64,000 nt of DNA from Planctomycetaceae bacterium (GCA_013823135.1 PNLP01000027.1:24649-88648), one strand, 5' to 3'; counted from the stretch's first letter, positions 16,328 through 25,855 are shown. Notes: generated by a model from the sequence alone, not told the origin. Numbers and translations: made by a program.

Positions 16328-17935
16328 ATGACGTGGTCGGGGTTAGCGAGCCGCAGCGGCTGGGGGGCCGCTGTGCTGCTCGTGCTTAGCATGACGCAGG
16401 GTGAGGGAATCGGGCAAGCTCCGAACCCGGAGCCCAACGCGCCCGCGTTGCCGTTGTCGCCTTCGCAACTGCCACCGCCAACGGTGGTAGTTGTGTCCGA
16501 CCAGGCACCTGCTGTCGCCCCCGGGCAGGCGCCTGCTGTCGCCCCCGGGCAGACACCTGCTGTCGTCCCTGAAACGAGCCCAGCCACGCCTGAAACGAAT
16601 GCCACTGTACCAGTGGTGGGTGATGCGGTGGCGGTTCCGAACAGCGGCGATATCAAGAACGTCAACCGCGACATCCGCCTGTATGACTCGCTTCACTGCG
16701 ACGATAACTACGGCCTCAAGTCGCTTTTCGATTCGCTCCACCCGGAGAACCCCACCAAAGGAAAGCACTGGTACGAGAAGTTCTCAGTTCGGGGATATGC
16801 TCAACCCCGCTTCGGGCGCACGCTGTACCAGGAACCAGGCAGCGCGAGCCCAAATCTTCCAGCCGACCGTGGCATCAACGGAAACGCGGAAGATTTCACG
16901 ATGCGACGTGCCCGGTTGATCCTGTTTGGAGATGTCAGCGAATACCTGTCCTTTTACTGGCAGCAGGACTTCGCGGTGACGCTTCCCGGTGCTTCAACGA
17001 CCTTCTTTGGCCAGCTACGCGACTTGTATGGCGACGTGTACCTGGACAAGGAGCGGGTGAACCGATTCCGGGTGGGTCTGTCCAAGGTTCCGTACGGCTG
17101 GGAGAACATGCAATCCAGCCAGAACCGAGTACCGCTCGACCGAACAGATGCTATCAACACGGCCGTCAGTTTGAATGAGCGAGATCTGGGCGTGTTCTAC
17201 TACTGGACCCCGAAAGACAAGCAGAAGCTGTTCAAGGATCTGGTCGATGGCGGTTTGAAGGGCTCGGGGAACTTCGGTATCTTCGCGCTGGGTGTTTACA
17301 ACGGTCAGGGCCTGGCAACCATCGAACAGAATCTGGATCCCCACGTCGTGGCTCGGTTCACGTGGCCATTCCAGCTTGCCAGCGGTCAGGTCGTGGAGGC
17401 CAGCATTCAGGGGTATACCGGCAAGTACGTGGTCGCGGGTGCTCCGATCCGGCCACTCGGCGAAGGCGATTCGACAACCCCCAAGGGAACGGGTGGCAAC
17501 AAGGGCTACCTCGACCAGCGGATCGCAGGGACATTCGTCTGGTACGCGCAGCCGTTCGGGTTCCAGACGGAGTGGAACGTGGGTCGGGGTCCGGGGTTGA
17601 ACGACGCCCAGAGCGCAATCGAGACTCGACCGCTCCAGGGCGGATACGCGATGGTCATGTACAAGGTGGACACCGCCAGGCACGGTATCTTCATCCCGTA
17701 CACCCGGTATCAGCACTACCGTGGCGGCTACAAATCGGTGTTCAACGCACCATATGGCGGCCACGACGAGTGGGATTTAGGCGTGGAGTGGCAAATCCGC
17801 AAGGAGATGGAACTGACTCTCGAATACAGTTTCGTCAACGGTGTGAACGTGAGCCCAATCGACAAGGCCGGCGCAAACTCGTACCAGAACTTCGATGGCG
17901 GCATACTCAGGGCACAGTTCCAGATCAACTACTGA
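16328..17935 (+). CDS. Phosphate-selective porin O/P-type outer-membrane protein
   Basis: 535 residues. The ATG at 16328 is preceded by GGGGAAGAG and starts a signal peptide (hydrophobic residues about 12-22); upstream in-frame starts were rejected. Residues 30-110 are proline/alanine-rich, with three near-identical APAVAPGQ-type units. From about residue 150 the OprP/OprO pattern appears: FSVRGYAQPRFGR, DFTMRRARLILFGDVSEYLSFYWQQDF, RFRVGLSKVPYGWENMQSSQ and many alternating beta-strand segments, ending in an aromatic-rich strand with a C-terminal tyrosine (FQINY). Members form trimeric beta-barrels for anion uptake; phosphate specificity cannot be read here. The Pro-rich insert is a planctomycete feature perhaps spanning the envelope. 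Confidence 0.85.
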   Translation: MTWSGLASRSGWGAAVLLVLSMTQGEGIGQAPNPEPNAPALPLSPSQLPPPTVVVVSDQAPAVAPGQAPAVAPGQTPAVVPETSPATPETNATVPVVGDAVAVPNSGDIKNVNRDIRLYDSLHCDDNYGLKSLFDSLHPENPTKGKHWYEKFSVRGYAQPRFGRTLYQEPGSASPNLPADRGINGNAEDFTMRRARLILFGDVSEYLSFYWQQDFAVTLPGASTTFFGQLRDLYGDVYLDKERVNRFRVGLSKVPYGWENMQSSQNRVPLDRTDAINTAVSLNERDLGVFYYWTPKDKQKLFKDLVDGGLKGSGNFGIFALGVYNGQGLATIEQNLDPHVVARFTWPFQLASGQVVEASIQGYTGKYVVAGAPIRPLGEGDSTTPKGTGGNKGYLDQRIAGTFVWYAQPFGFQTEWNVGRGPGLNDAQSAIETRPLQGGYAMVMYKVDTARHGIFIPYTRYQHYRGGYKSVFNAPYGGHDEWDLGVEWQIRKEMELTLEYSFVNGVNVSPIDKAGANSYQNFDGGILRAQFQINY

Positions 17936-17955
17936 CCCAAAGCGCAACAGGTTTT

Positions 17956-18046
17956 GGTAGGGTGGGTCGAGTCGCGCCTCGCGACGAGCCCCACCATTTC
18001 GTGAAGGTGGGGCTCGATCGCAAAGCCGGTCTCGTCCCACCATACC
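17956..18046. repeat. Family B palindrome (second copy)
   Basis: 91 bp, closely matching the copy at 11814-11909 over both arms and the inner GAGCCCCACC / GGTGGGGCTCG pair, with a shorter loop. It lies between convergent genes (porin and ATP-grasp). Confidence 0.95.
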
Positions 18047-18081
18047 GAACTTCTACCACTGAATCGTCCGAGAACCTCAGG

Positions 18082-19275
18082 TCAATGCGAAACCTTGTCC
18101 GCGCCGGGGAGCACGGCCTGGAAGTCACGGCCGATGCGGTCGATGTATGAGGTGAGCAGTTGCTCCACTCGTTCCGGCGTGTCGGCGACTACCACGAAGC
18201 CGATGTGGTGCTTCATGTCCAATCGGTAGACGATCTCGGGATCGGAGAAGCCCGACGTGTCGGGCTTCTCCTGTTTCGCGAGCGAGGTAACCACTCCACC
18301 GAATCGTTGCTTCAATCGCGGTAATCGGTATTCGTTCGTACCCCGTGCAGCTTCGAGTGCGGCCCATTCGCCCCACAGGTTCACACCCGTCGCGTGTTCC
18401 ACCATCTCGGCCGTGTTCGCGCCACCAACTCGGGCTGATGTCTCGATGAAGTAGAACTTCCCGTCGGCGTGCGCCCGCATGAATTCCGTGTGTGACGCAC
18501 CCCAGCCCAGCCCGAAGCCGCTGAGTACCTTCGCGTTGGCCTCGCGCAATGCCGCCACTTCGGGCCGGTCGCGAGGAACCGTGCGAGTCGCGTAGACGCC
18601 GCCACCCTGATACACGTCGAGCAGCGGTCGCCAGTAGCCGTTCACCTCGGCAAACACGACCTTGCCGTTCTCGCTGAGTGAATCGACGTGGTACAGATCG
18701 CCTGGCACCATTTGCTCGATCAGGTGGAACGAGCGGTCGTCGCCGAGTTCGTGGATCCGTTGCAAGGCTTCGTCCGGCGTGTGAACCTTTCGGATGCCCG
18801 CAGCAGATGCCTCGCTTCGCGGCTTCACGAGCCACGGGCCGGGAACGCGGGCGAGGAATTCCTTCACGTCGTGTTCGTTGAACAGCGGGCAAAACTCGGG
18901 AATGAGGATCCCGAGTTCGCGGGCTTTTGTGCGCATGGCGAGCTTGTCGCGAAAGAAGCGGGCGGCCGAGTCGCCGTGGCCGGTGTCGGTCATGCGGAAG
19001 TGTTCGCGAAGATGTGCCCCGACCTCGATGTCGAAGTCGTCGAGTGCGACGATGCGGTCGAACTTGAGGAAGCGAGTCAGGAACGCGACCGCGTTGATGA
19101 GCCCACGGCGATCGTGGAAGTTGTTCACCGCGAACACGTCGGTGCAGGCGTGCCGCGCCCACGGTTCCTTGAGTGCCGATTCGACGGTCAGTAGGTATAC
19201 CGCGTGCCCATCAGCCTTGAGGCGTTCGAGGAAGCGGTTGCCTTTGAAGTAGCTGGCGACGCAGAGAAAATTCAT
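18082..19275 (-). CDS. ATP-grasp domain-containing protein
   Basis: 397 residues. The start is set at the ATG at 19275 (MNFLCVASYFKGNRFLERL). The frame is open to 19392, but the extra 39 residues are translated from a palindromic repeat and are not protein-like. The fold is a pre-ATP-grasp Rossmann domain (about 1-110), then an ATP-grasp region with PGPWLVKPRSEASAAGI (ATP-binding lysine region) and HLIEQMVPGDLYHVDSL. The Mg-binding end FYFIETSARVGGANTAEM carries Glu and Asn-type ligands. Such enzymes ligate a carboxylate to an amine or thiol; they act in peptide-like or cofactor synthesis. Same strand and downstream of the membrane protein gene, separated only by the repeat, so probably co-transcribed. 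Substrate unknown. Confidence 0.8.
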   Translation of the reverse strand: MNFLCVASYFKGNRFLERLKADGHAVYLLTVESALKEPWARHACTDVFAVNNFHDRRGLINAVAFLTRFLKFDRIVALDDFDIEVGAHLREHFRMTDTGHGDSAARFFRDKLAMRTKARELGILIPEFCPLFNEHDVKEFLARVPGPWLVKPRSEASAAGIRKVHTPDEALQRIHELGDDRSFHLIEQMVPGDLYHVDSLSENGKVVFAEVNGYWRPLLDVYQGGGVYATRTVPRDRPEVAALREANAKVLSGFGLGWGASHTEFMRAHADGKFYFIETSARVGGANTAEMVEHATGVNLWGEWAALEAARGTNEYRLPRLKQRFGGVVTSLAKQEKPDTSGFSDPEIVYRLDMKHHIGFVVVADTPERVEQLLTSYIDRIGRDFQAVLPGADKVSH

Positions 19276-19279
19276 AGGA

Positions 19280-19389
19280 AACGCGGAGTGCGGAGTGCGG
19301 AATGCGGAATTCAGGAAACAGAAGACCGCGGCTACGTCTGTTGTTTTATTGTCTTTGATTCCGCAATCCGCATTCCGCACTCCGCATTT
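19280..19389. repeat. Heptad-repeat palindrome (GCGGAAT type, copy 1)
   Basis: Arms 19280-19312 and 19357-19389 (33 bp each, about three mismatches). Each arm is itself a run of degenerate 7-bp units (GCGGAGT, GCGGAGT, GCGGAAT, GCGGAAT). The element spans the complete intercistronic space, from the stop codon of the membrane protein to within 5 nt of the ATP-grasp start codon. Confidence 0.9.
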
Positions 19390-21083
19390 CACCTGATTCG
19401 TTCAAACATCACGGCGCGTTTACCGCGTGCGATCTCGCGCCAGCGTTCCGGGTGCGCGAGGAAGTACACCTCCCGGTTCGACTTCCCGTTGTTCGGCTTC
19501 GCCTCATCAGGCGGGTTCGAAGTGATGATGACCCGCTCGAAGCCCCACTTCGCTTGCCAGCCCTCGAACGTGACGCCGAAATCCTCAGGCGATGCACGGA
19601 TCGCATCGACGTACTCTTGAAGCATGTCGTCGCCGTAGAGTTCGCAACGGTCGTCCATGAAAATCTTGAGCGACGGGGCGTAGTAGATCATGTAGCCACC
19701 AAGGTCGAGATCGTTGAAGATCCGCGTACCAGGGGGCACACTCGCGGCGTATGCGTGAACCGCATCGTTCAGATCAACCGGAACCTCGTTCGTGTCCATT
19801 CGCACCCAGCCGTGACCAATCAGCGGAACCGGAACGCGGGCGATCTGCAGCTTGAACGCCAGCAGAACCACCACGGCCGGGATGACCCACCAGCGGTATC
19901 CGTTGCGAACAGTTGCAAGCCGTGCGGGGTCGTCTTCCGGGTTCCACGCGAGGGAACCGTCGCCGTTCTTTACGAGGTAACGGTGCCAGCAGGTATATCG
20001 CCACATGTCCGCGATGCAGACCGCCGCCGTGATCGCGAACAGCGGTCCCTGCCGGATGCTCTTGAATGTGAGCAGCAACCACACGAGCGGGATAAGCCAA
20101 CTCAGGCGGGGCCACTTCGGAAGAGTTCCGAGCAGCAACGCCAGGTAGAATATCCCCATAGCGATGATGATTATTCCGGTTTCGGAAGTCACATCCAGCG
20201 GCTTGTGTTCGCTGATAACGTTCGGCATCACCTTCGAGACGAGCAGTCGATACCAGATGTCGAGCATCTTCAGCCCGTGGGCGTTCACCAGCGGCGTGAG
20301 GAGACATGCGACGACGATCCCGACCAGCAACCACGCCGTTCGCCAGTTTTGAATGGGCGTGGCGTTTTGCGCTCGCCCGATCAGAAACATCACGGCGAGG
20401 CCATTCTTCTTGCCACGGACAAGTTTCTTGACGGTGTTTCGTGCTCGCCCGATCAGAAACAACACGCCCCATCCGGCAACCGCCAGCCCGAGCGTCATCG
20501 TTCCACCGAGCACGCCGCCGTGCAGGTTCGTCCACAGCACATACAGCGGGATCAGCCACACGAGCCGCCAGATGGAACACCAGCCGCGTTCGTAGTCGAT
20601 CACGCACATCATCGTCCAGCCGAGGAACACGATGGTGAACATGTGCGGGCGGACGTAGTAATGGAACGCCCCGACGAGCAGGCACCCGCCGACGAGCAAC
20701 GCCGCGAGCATCGGCCCCATGCCGCCGCCGATGGTTGTGCCCGGAACGTCAGACGTTGGCGCGACGATGCAGCGGCGGAAGATCATGGTGAACAGCAACG
20801 CCACGCCCGTGCTGAACGCGAGGAGCATGGTGTCGAAGCCGCCCATGCGGTGAGTCAGCGCCATGAGGACTTCCGAGCCCCACTGCTGCGGCACCCACGG
20901 CTTGTTCTCGAACGTGTAGCTGAACGGATCGGTTTGCGGCATCCCCTGGGTGAGGATGATCTCGCCAACCTTGATGTGCCAGAGGGAGCCGGGGTCCCAG
21001 AAACCACGCTCGCGGAACGCGAGCAGTAGCAACACCCAAACGAGCAGGAAGAACAGCGTTTCGGGGCGAAGATACCGAGCCAC
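19389..21083 (-). CDS. Multispanning membrane protein, GT-C-like, function unknown
   Basis: 564 residues with about nine or ten hydrophobic helices (for example TLFFLLVWVLLLLAF, ALLVGGCLLVGAF, GIIIIAMGIFYLALLLGTL). The segment GFWDPGSLWHIKVGEIIL followed by VLWTNLHGGVLGG is typical of bacterial membrane proteins related to GT-C/PMT-like glycosyltransferases. The catalytic acidic motif of that superfamily is not clear to me. The C-terminal 130 residues are soluble and contain NDLDLGGYMIYYAPSLKIFMDDR. Residues near 205-245 carry a short internal duplication (two FLIGRA copies). Likely inner-membrane. Co-directional with the ATP-grasp gene. Confidence 0.65.
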   Translation of the reverse strand: MARYLRPETLFFLLVWVLLLLAFRERGFWDPGSLWHIKVGEIILTQGMPQTDPFSYTFENKPWVPQQWGSEVLMALTHRMGGFDTMLLAFSTGVALLFTMIFRRCIVAPTSDVPGTTIGGGMGPMLAALLVGGCLLVGAFHYYVRPHMFTIVFLGWTMMCVIDYERGWCSIWRLVWLIPLYVLWTNLHGGVLGGTMTLGLAVAGWGVLFLIGRARNTVKKLVRGKKNGLAVMFLIGRAQNATPIQNWRTAWLLVGIVVACLLTPLVNAHGLKMLDIWYRLLVSKVMPNVISEHKPLDVTSETGIIIIAMGIFYLALLLGTLPKWPRLSWLIPLVWLLLTFKSIRQGPLFAITAAVCIADMWRYTCWHRYLVKNGDGSLAWNPEDDPARLATVRNGYRWWVIPAVVVLLAFKLQIARVPVPLIGHGWVRMDTNEVPVDLNDAVHAYAASVPPGTRIFNDLDLGGYMIYYAPSLKIFMDDRCELYGDDMLQEYVDAIRASPEDFGVTFEGWQAKWGFERVIITSNPPDEAKPNNGKSNREVYFLAHPERWREIARGKRAVMFERIR

Positions 21084-21160
21084 GATGAATCTCCCACAGC
21101 CGAACCGAAATGCCGCCGCTGGGAGTTTAGTACAGAATTGCGATTTGGGATTACTCAGAT

Positions 21161-21237
21161 TTGGCGAGCGGGTCTATCCGAGCCCGAGCGCCAAGCGAGG
21201 GACAACGCTAACCACTCGCTGGCGCTCGGGCTCGGAC
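21161..21237. repeat. Family A-tipped palindrome with CCGAGCCCGAGCG stem
   Basis: Begins with TTGGCGAGCG like other family A tips, then an arm from 21177 to 21199 that is complementary to 21215-21236 with one mismatch. The stem word recurs at 35966-36062. It lies between two minus-strand genes and precedes the promoter region of the membrane protein only on its far side. Confidence 0.85.
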
Positions 21238-21251
21238 CGAGTGCAATCTCG

Positions 21252-22769
21252 TCACCCCGCAGCACGGGGGCGGCGTTCTTCCTCGTACTTGTGCAGCTTG
21301 TTGTACAGCGTCTTCAGGCTGATCCCGAGTTCCACCGAGGTCGCCTGCTTGTTCATGCCGTTCTTCGCGTACACCTGAAGGATGTACTCCATTTCCACGT
21401 CGGCCAGCGACTTCCCTCCCGCGCCCCCGGAAGCAGCGGCGGGCAACGGTGCCGAGGCCAGGCCGCCTGTCGGGAACGGGAGCGTTGTCGGTGCCGAACC
21501 GTAGTTCGCCGGTGCTGGGGCGTGCGACGGCGTCGCGACAGGCACTGTCAGCGGCACCGAGGCGAGTCGCGGGTTCCGCACGTCGTGCGGCAGGTGCTCC
21601 GGCATAATCATCTGCCCGCCCGACACGATCCACGCATACTCCATCGCGTTCGCCAGTTCCCGCACGTTCCCCTGCCAGTGGTAGTGCATCATCATCTGGA
21701 GTGCCTGCGGGCTGAGCAGATGCGCAACCGTTTCCATCGGCCGCTTCGCGTGCCGGGCCAGCAGGTGCCGGGCCAGGTCTGGGATATCCTCGCGGCGATC
21801 CCGCAGCGGCGGCAGGTGAATGTGGAACATGTTCAGCCGGAACAGCAAGTCCTCGCGGAACTGTCCGTCGGCGATCATCTGCCGCAAGTCCTTGTTCGTG
21901 GCGCACACGACTCGCACGTCCACCGTGATCGGGTGGTTGTCGCCGAGGCGTTGAATCTCGCCCGACTCCAGGAATCGCAGCAACTTCACCTGAATGTTCT
22001 TGTCGAGTTCACCGAGTTCATCGAGGAACACGGTGCCGCCGTTGGCGACCTCGAAGAACCCCTTCTGGTCGCGGTCCGCACCCGTGAACGCACCCTTGCG
22101 GTGGCCGAACAACTGGCTCTCGGCAAGGTTTTGGCTCAGCGAACCGCAGTTCACCGGAACGAACGGCATCTCGCAACGCTTGCTCTTCAGGTAGATGTTA
22201 CGAGCGACCACTTCCTTGCCCGTGCCGGTTTCGCCGGTGATGAGGCAACGGCCATCGGTTGGTCCGATGCGGTCGATGAACTGCTGCACCGGGATCATGG
22301 CCGGACTGCTGCCGATCACGCCGGGCGGTCCGTCGATCGCTTGCACACGGCTTTCGAGCGCCGCGGTCTTGTGCTTGAGTCGGCGCTTCTCCTGAATCCG
22401 AAGCAGCAACGCCTCGATGTCCGTGAGCTTGCACGGCTTCTGGAGGTAATCGAACGCGCCGAGCCGCAGCGCTTCGACGGCCGTTTCCGTGCTGCCGTAG
22501 CCCGTCATGATGACGGCTTCCGTGTCCGGCGAGACTTGCTTGAGTGCCGCGAGAACCTGCAAGCCGGCGCGGTCGTGCTCCATCCGCATGTCGAGGATTG
22601 CGGCGTCGAACGTCCCCTTCTTCACCGCCTCGATGCCCGACTTACTATCGGCGCAGACCGTGATCTCGTGCCCAAGGCGAGGAAGTTCCGTCCGCATGAA
22701 TTCACGCAGTGGCGCTTCGTCGTCCACGAACAGGATTCGCAATCGGTTGTGTGCGGGAGTGGTAGCCAA
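21252..22769 (-). CDS. Sigma-54-dependent response regulator (NtrC family)
   Basis: 505 residues. I choose the TTG at 22769, which has GGAG 8 nt upstream and gives MATTPAHNRLRILFVDDEAP; the longer frame to 22832 is read from the neighbouring palindrome. Domain order: receiver (1-125, acidic pair in VDDE, phospho-acceptor Asp60, KP pair at 111-112); AAA+ domain with Walker A GETGTGKE (179-186), the sigma-54 contact loop GAFTGA (226-231) and Walker B GTVFLDELGE. An alanine/proline linker follows, then a Fis-type helix-turn-helix (NKQATSVELGISLKTLYNKL) at the C-terminus. It should activate RpoN-dependent promoters when phosphorylated by the kinase encoded just upstream (22997-24634). Targets unknown. 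Confidence 0.93.
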   Translation of the reverse strand: MATTPAHNRLRILFVDDEAPLREFMRTELPRLGHEITVCADSKSGIEAVKKGTFDAAILDMRMEHDRAGLQVLAALKQVSPDTEAVIMTGYGSTETAVEALRLGAFDYLQKPCKLTDIEALLLRIQEKRRLKHKTAALESRVQAIDGPPGVIGSSPAMIPVQQFIDRIGPTDGRCLITGETGTGKEVVARNIYLKSKRCEMPFVPVNCGSLSQNLAESQLFGHRKGAFTGADRDQKGFFEVANGGTVFLDELGELDKNIQVKLLRFLESGEIQRLGDNHPITVDVRVVCATNKDLRQMIADGQFREDLLFRLNMFHIHLPPLRDRREDIPDLARHLLARHAKRPMETVAHLLSPQALQMMMHYHWQGNVRELANAMEYAWIVSGGQMIMPEHLPHDVRNPRLASVPLTVPVATPSHAPAPANYGSAPTTLPFPTGGLASAPLPAAASGGAGGKSLADVEMEYILQVYAKNGMNKQATSVELGISLKTLYNKLHKYEEERRPRAAG

Positions 22770-22794
22770 TCGCGGTCTCCGATTCTCACATTTC

Positions 22795-22990
22795 AGATTG
22801 CAGATGTTTGATTGAAGATTGAAAGACAGCAAACCTGTCGTTTCTCAACCATCCATCAGCAACCGAAAGCCAGACATACCCAACTCGGCTTAAACATCAA
22901 CCACAGCCTACCCAGTCAGTCTTTCCGATTTGAACGACACCAAGGCGGATCGCCAGTGTCTTTCAATCTGAAATCAAAAATCTGCAATCA
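22795..22990. repeat. Heptad-repeat palindrome (GATTGAA type)
   Basis: Arms 22795-22827 and 22958-22990 match as inverted repeats at about 29 of 33 positions, around a 130-bp loop. The arms are built from GATTGAA-like units. It fills the whole spacer between the kinase stop and the regulator start. No gene is seen in the loop. Confidence 0.85.
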
Positions 22991-22996
22991 CCAATA

Positions 22997-24634
22997 CTAC
23001 GCGGCCCTCGCCCCTGGGAACGGCAACACCACCGGTTCCGGGTTCGATCCGCCTTCCGCGTTACCAGTCCCCGAGTCACGCAGCGGAACGTGAACCGTGA
23101 ACGTGCTGCCGAGGCCCGGTCCGGGGCTGGTCGCCTCGATCGTTCCGCCGTGCTGGTCGATGATCTGATGGCTGATGAACAGCCCCAGCCCCGTTCCCTT
23201 GCCCGTGCGACTCTTCGTGAAGAACGGCTCGAAGATGTTCTGGAGCACGTCTGGTGTCATGCCGCAGCCGGTGTCGTTGAACGCGAGTTCGACCGAGTCG
23301 CCGACCGTTCGCAGCGAAATCGCAAGTTTGCCGCCCTCGTCCATGCTGTCCAGGGCGTTCACGATCATGTTCAGGATGACGCTCTTGAGGTCCTGCGAGT
23401 TGACCTGAGCGACGATGTATTCCGTCGGCTCGAAGACGATGTTCTTGCCGCGGCAATTCGGCAAGTGGCGGGCGACTTCGAGGACACCGCGAACCAGTGC
23501 ACCCAGGTCCGTGGCTTCTCGCTTCTTCTCACCGGTCCGACTGAAGTCGAGAAGCTTGGTCGTGATTTCTTTGCAGCGCAACGCTTCCTGCTGAATCATC
23601 TTCAGATAGCGAGTGAGTACCTCGGCTTCCGCCGGGCCGCTGGCCGAACCGGCGGGTGCGCTGTTCATCTCATCGAGAACATCTTGCAAGCGGCGTTCCA
23701 GAGCTTCAGAGCAGAACAGAATGCTCGCCAGCGGGTTGTTGATTTCGTGCGAGACTCCGGCCGCGAGGAACCCGACCGACACCATCCGCTCGCTGCGGAC
23801 GAGTTGCCGGCTGCGTTCGTTCACCTGGCGTGCGAGGTCGGCGTAGGTCGCGCCGAGTCGGGCGGTCATTGCGTTGAACTCGTCCGCGAGTTCCTGCAAC
23901 TCGTCGCCGGATTCGAGCTTGATCGGGTGCTCGAAGTCGCCGCCGTGAACCCGCGAGATGCCGGCCTGGAGCTGGCGAATCGGCGTGAACATCCACACGC
24001 GGAAGTAGTACAGCAGCGTGAGCGTGAGGACGATGGCCCAGAAAGTCGCGATTCGCACGACCCAGATGGATCGGTTGATGACCTTGTTCGACTGCTTGAT
24101 GCCTGTCTGGATGTCGTCAATCAACGCCATCCGAAGGTGTTCGGTGCAGCGGCGGGCTTCGTCGTAGTGCGGCTTGACATGCTTCTTGAGCCGGATCGGG
24201 ACGGTGACCCCGTCTTCCTCGGGTTTGTTTTCCTTGACCGCTTCGTGGAGTTTCTTCAGGTGCCCCTCAAGCTGGCTCACGAGTCCGGCTTCGAGGTCGC
24301 CACCGTCCGGGTCGAGTCCACGCATGACCGTGTCGGCGTTGATCCGTCGAAATTCGGCCAGCTTCGTCTCGACAACTTCCAGGTCTTGCTCGAACTCACG
24401 AACCTCGGCAACCGCCGCGATCTGTTGGTCCGGCCCTTTGAGCGTCTCGACCAGACTGCTGACCAGTTCCAGTTCGACCATTTTCCATTCGGTCGTCCGT
24501 ACCGTCGTGGTGTACGCGCGAATGCCGAACAGCGTGCCGGCGACGAGCAGCAGAATGCTGCTCACCACCAGTCCGAGCCCGAGCATCAGTTTGTACCGTA
24601 GCCGTCGCTGACGAGCCACCGGGATGACCTCCAT
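22997..24634 (-). CDS. Membrane-bound sensor histidine kinase
   Basis: 545 residues; start at the ATG at 24634, which places the first transmembrane helix (LGLGLVVSSILLLVAGTLFG) near the N-terminus. Layout: helix 1; a periplasmic four-helix-like sensor region of about 150 residues (rich in Glu/Lys heptads); helix 2 (IATFWAIVLTLTLLYYF); HAMP domain; a HisKA dimerisation helix with phospho-acceptor His in GVSHEINNPLAS (about residue 296); and an HATPase domain with N box NMIVNALDS, G1 DTGCGMT, F box FEPFFTKS and G2 GKGTGLGLFI. All kinase boxes are intact. It is transcribed before, and should phosphorylate, the NtrC-type regulator. The 24635-24923 gap upstream holds no gene and must contain divergent promoters. 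Confidence 0.92.
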   Translation of the reverse strand: MEVIPVARQRRLRYKLMLGLGLVVSSILLLVAGTLFGIRAYTTTVRTTEWKMVELELVSSLVETLKGPDQQIAAVAEVREFEQDLEVVETKLAEFRRINADTVMRGLDPDGGDLEAGLVSQLEGHLKKLHEAVKENKPEEDGVTVPIRLKKHVKPHYDEARRCTEHLRMALIDDIQTGIKQSNKVINRSIWVVRIATFWAIVLTLTLLYYFRVWMFTPIRQLQAGISRVHGGDFEHPIKLESGDELQELADEFNAMTARLGATYADLARQVNERSRQLVRSERMVSVGFLAAGVSHEINNPLASILFCSEALERRLQDVLDEMNSAPAGSASGPAEAEVLTRYLKMIQQEALRCKEITTKLLDFSRTGEKKREATDLGALVRGVLEVARHLPNCRGKNIVFEPTEYIVAQVNSQDLKSVILNMIVNALDSMDEGGKLAISLRTVGDSVELAFNDTGCGMTPDVLQNIFEPFFTKSRTGKGTGLGLFISHQIIDQHGGTIEATSPGPGLGSTFTVHVPLRDSGTGNAEGGSNPEPVVLPFPGARAA

Positions 24635-24923
24635 GCCACGCACCGCGGTCCTTCCGTGAACCGTGCGCGCTCTCAAAGCCGCGGGACTGTACCAAGTGCG
24701 TTCTTACAAGACGAGAGCATTTTTTTCCGAGTCGCCCGGACGGACTTACAAGAGTTTTGCGCCCGCCTGACCATCCACACAGTTGTGCACTTGTGCAGGC
24801 GCGAAACTGCGTGAAAATCCCGGATTTCGCACGTGGAACGCCCTCCCATTCCGGGGTCAATACAAAAACTTCACGCCTCACTCCAACCCCCGTCACTGCC
24901 TCCTTCAACACTCACGGTGGACG

Positions 24924-25841
24924 ATGCAAATCGGATTTGTGTCCGCGATCTTTCCCGATCTGAAGCTCGAAGAAGTCTTGGCGTTTGCCGCGGACGAAGG
25001 GTTCCCGTTCGTGGAGCTGATGTGCTGGCCCCCGGGCAAAGCAGATCGGCGATACGCCGGGGTCACCCACCTGGACGTGAGCAACTTCACCGAGGAACAG
25101 GCGGAACACACCCGTGCGCTCATCGAACTGCACGGCGTCAAGATTTCCGGGTTGGGATACTACCCCAACCCCATGGATGCGGACCCGCAACACCGAAAGG
25201 CGGTTGGCGAGCACCTCGTGAAGGTGATCAGGGCGGCTCCGCGGATCGGTGTTCAGGTTGTGAACACATTTATCGGGCGGGATCACACCGCAACGGTGGC
25301 TGCCAACTTGACGCAGGTTCCCGAAGTGTGGCTCCCCATCGTGAAGGAAGCGAAGGCGGCCGGCGTTCGCATCGGGATCGAGCACTGCCCGATGTTGTTC
25401 TCGGATAACGAGTGGCCGGGCGGGAAGAACGTGGCCAGCACGCCCGAAGTCTGGCGACATTTGTTCCGGATGTTCGATGAGGTCGCACCGGGAACGGTGG
25501 GGTTGAACCTCGATCCATCGCACCTCGTGTGTCAGTTCATCGACTGTGGCCGGGTTATCCGGGAGTTTGGATCGCAGATCGTTCATGTTCACGCGAAGGA
25601 CGAGCGGATCGACCGCGAACGCCTGTATCAGGTCGGGATCATGGGGCTGGGCTGGCACGTTCCGAAGTTGCCGGGCCTGGGCGACGTGAACTGGGGCGAG
25701 TTCTTCTCGGCGCTCACGGACACGGGCTACAAGGGGCCGGTCTGTGTGGAAGTGGAGGATCGTGCCTACGAGGGTTCGCTCGCCGAACGAAAGCGGGCAC
25801 TCCGGCAGAGCAAGAAGTTCCTCGAACAGTTCATGGGCTAA
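24924..25841 (+). CDS. Sugar phosphate isomerase/epimerase family protein (xylose-isomerase-like TIM barrel)
   Basis: 305 residues; start at the ATG at 24924, immediately before the first barrel strand (MQIGFVSAIFPDLKLEEVL). The AP-endonuclease-2/xylose-isomerase-like TIM barrel is indicated by GFPFVELMCWPP, VRIGIEHCP, LNLDPSHLVCQFID, IVHVHAKDERID and GPVCVEVEDR. The conserved Glu, Asp-His, His and Glu residues in these strands are the usual divalent-metal ligands. Relatives epimerise or dehydrate sugars and inositols. The oxidoreductase gene 1.5 kb downstream is a frequent functional partner of this family, but another gene intervenes. Substrate unknown. Confidence 0.85.
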   Translation: MQIGFVSAIFPDLKLEEVLAFAADEGFPFVELMCWPPGKADRRYAGVTHLDVSNFTEEQAEHTRALIELHGVKISGLGYYPNPMDADPQHRKAVGEHLVKVIRAAPRIGVQVVNTFIGRDHTATVAANLTQVPEVWLPIVKEAKAAGVRIGIEHCPMLFSDNEWPGGKNVASTPEVWRHLFRMFDEVAPGTVGLNLDPSHLVCQFIDCGRVIREFGSQIVHVHAKDERIDRERLYQVGIMGLGWHVPKLPGLGDVNWGEFFSALTDTGYKGPVCVEVEDRAYEGSLAERKRALRQSKKFLEQFMG

Positions 25842-25855
25842 TGCGAACCCATGAG

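Noticed and set aside
19452..21029. 525-codon ORF on the plus strand
   Set aside because: Antisense of the membrane protein; Arg/His/Gln-rich composition.
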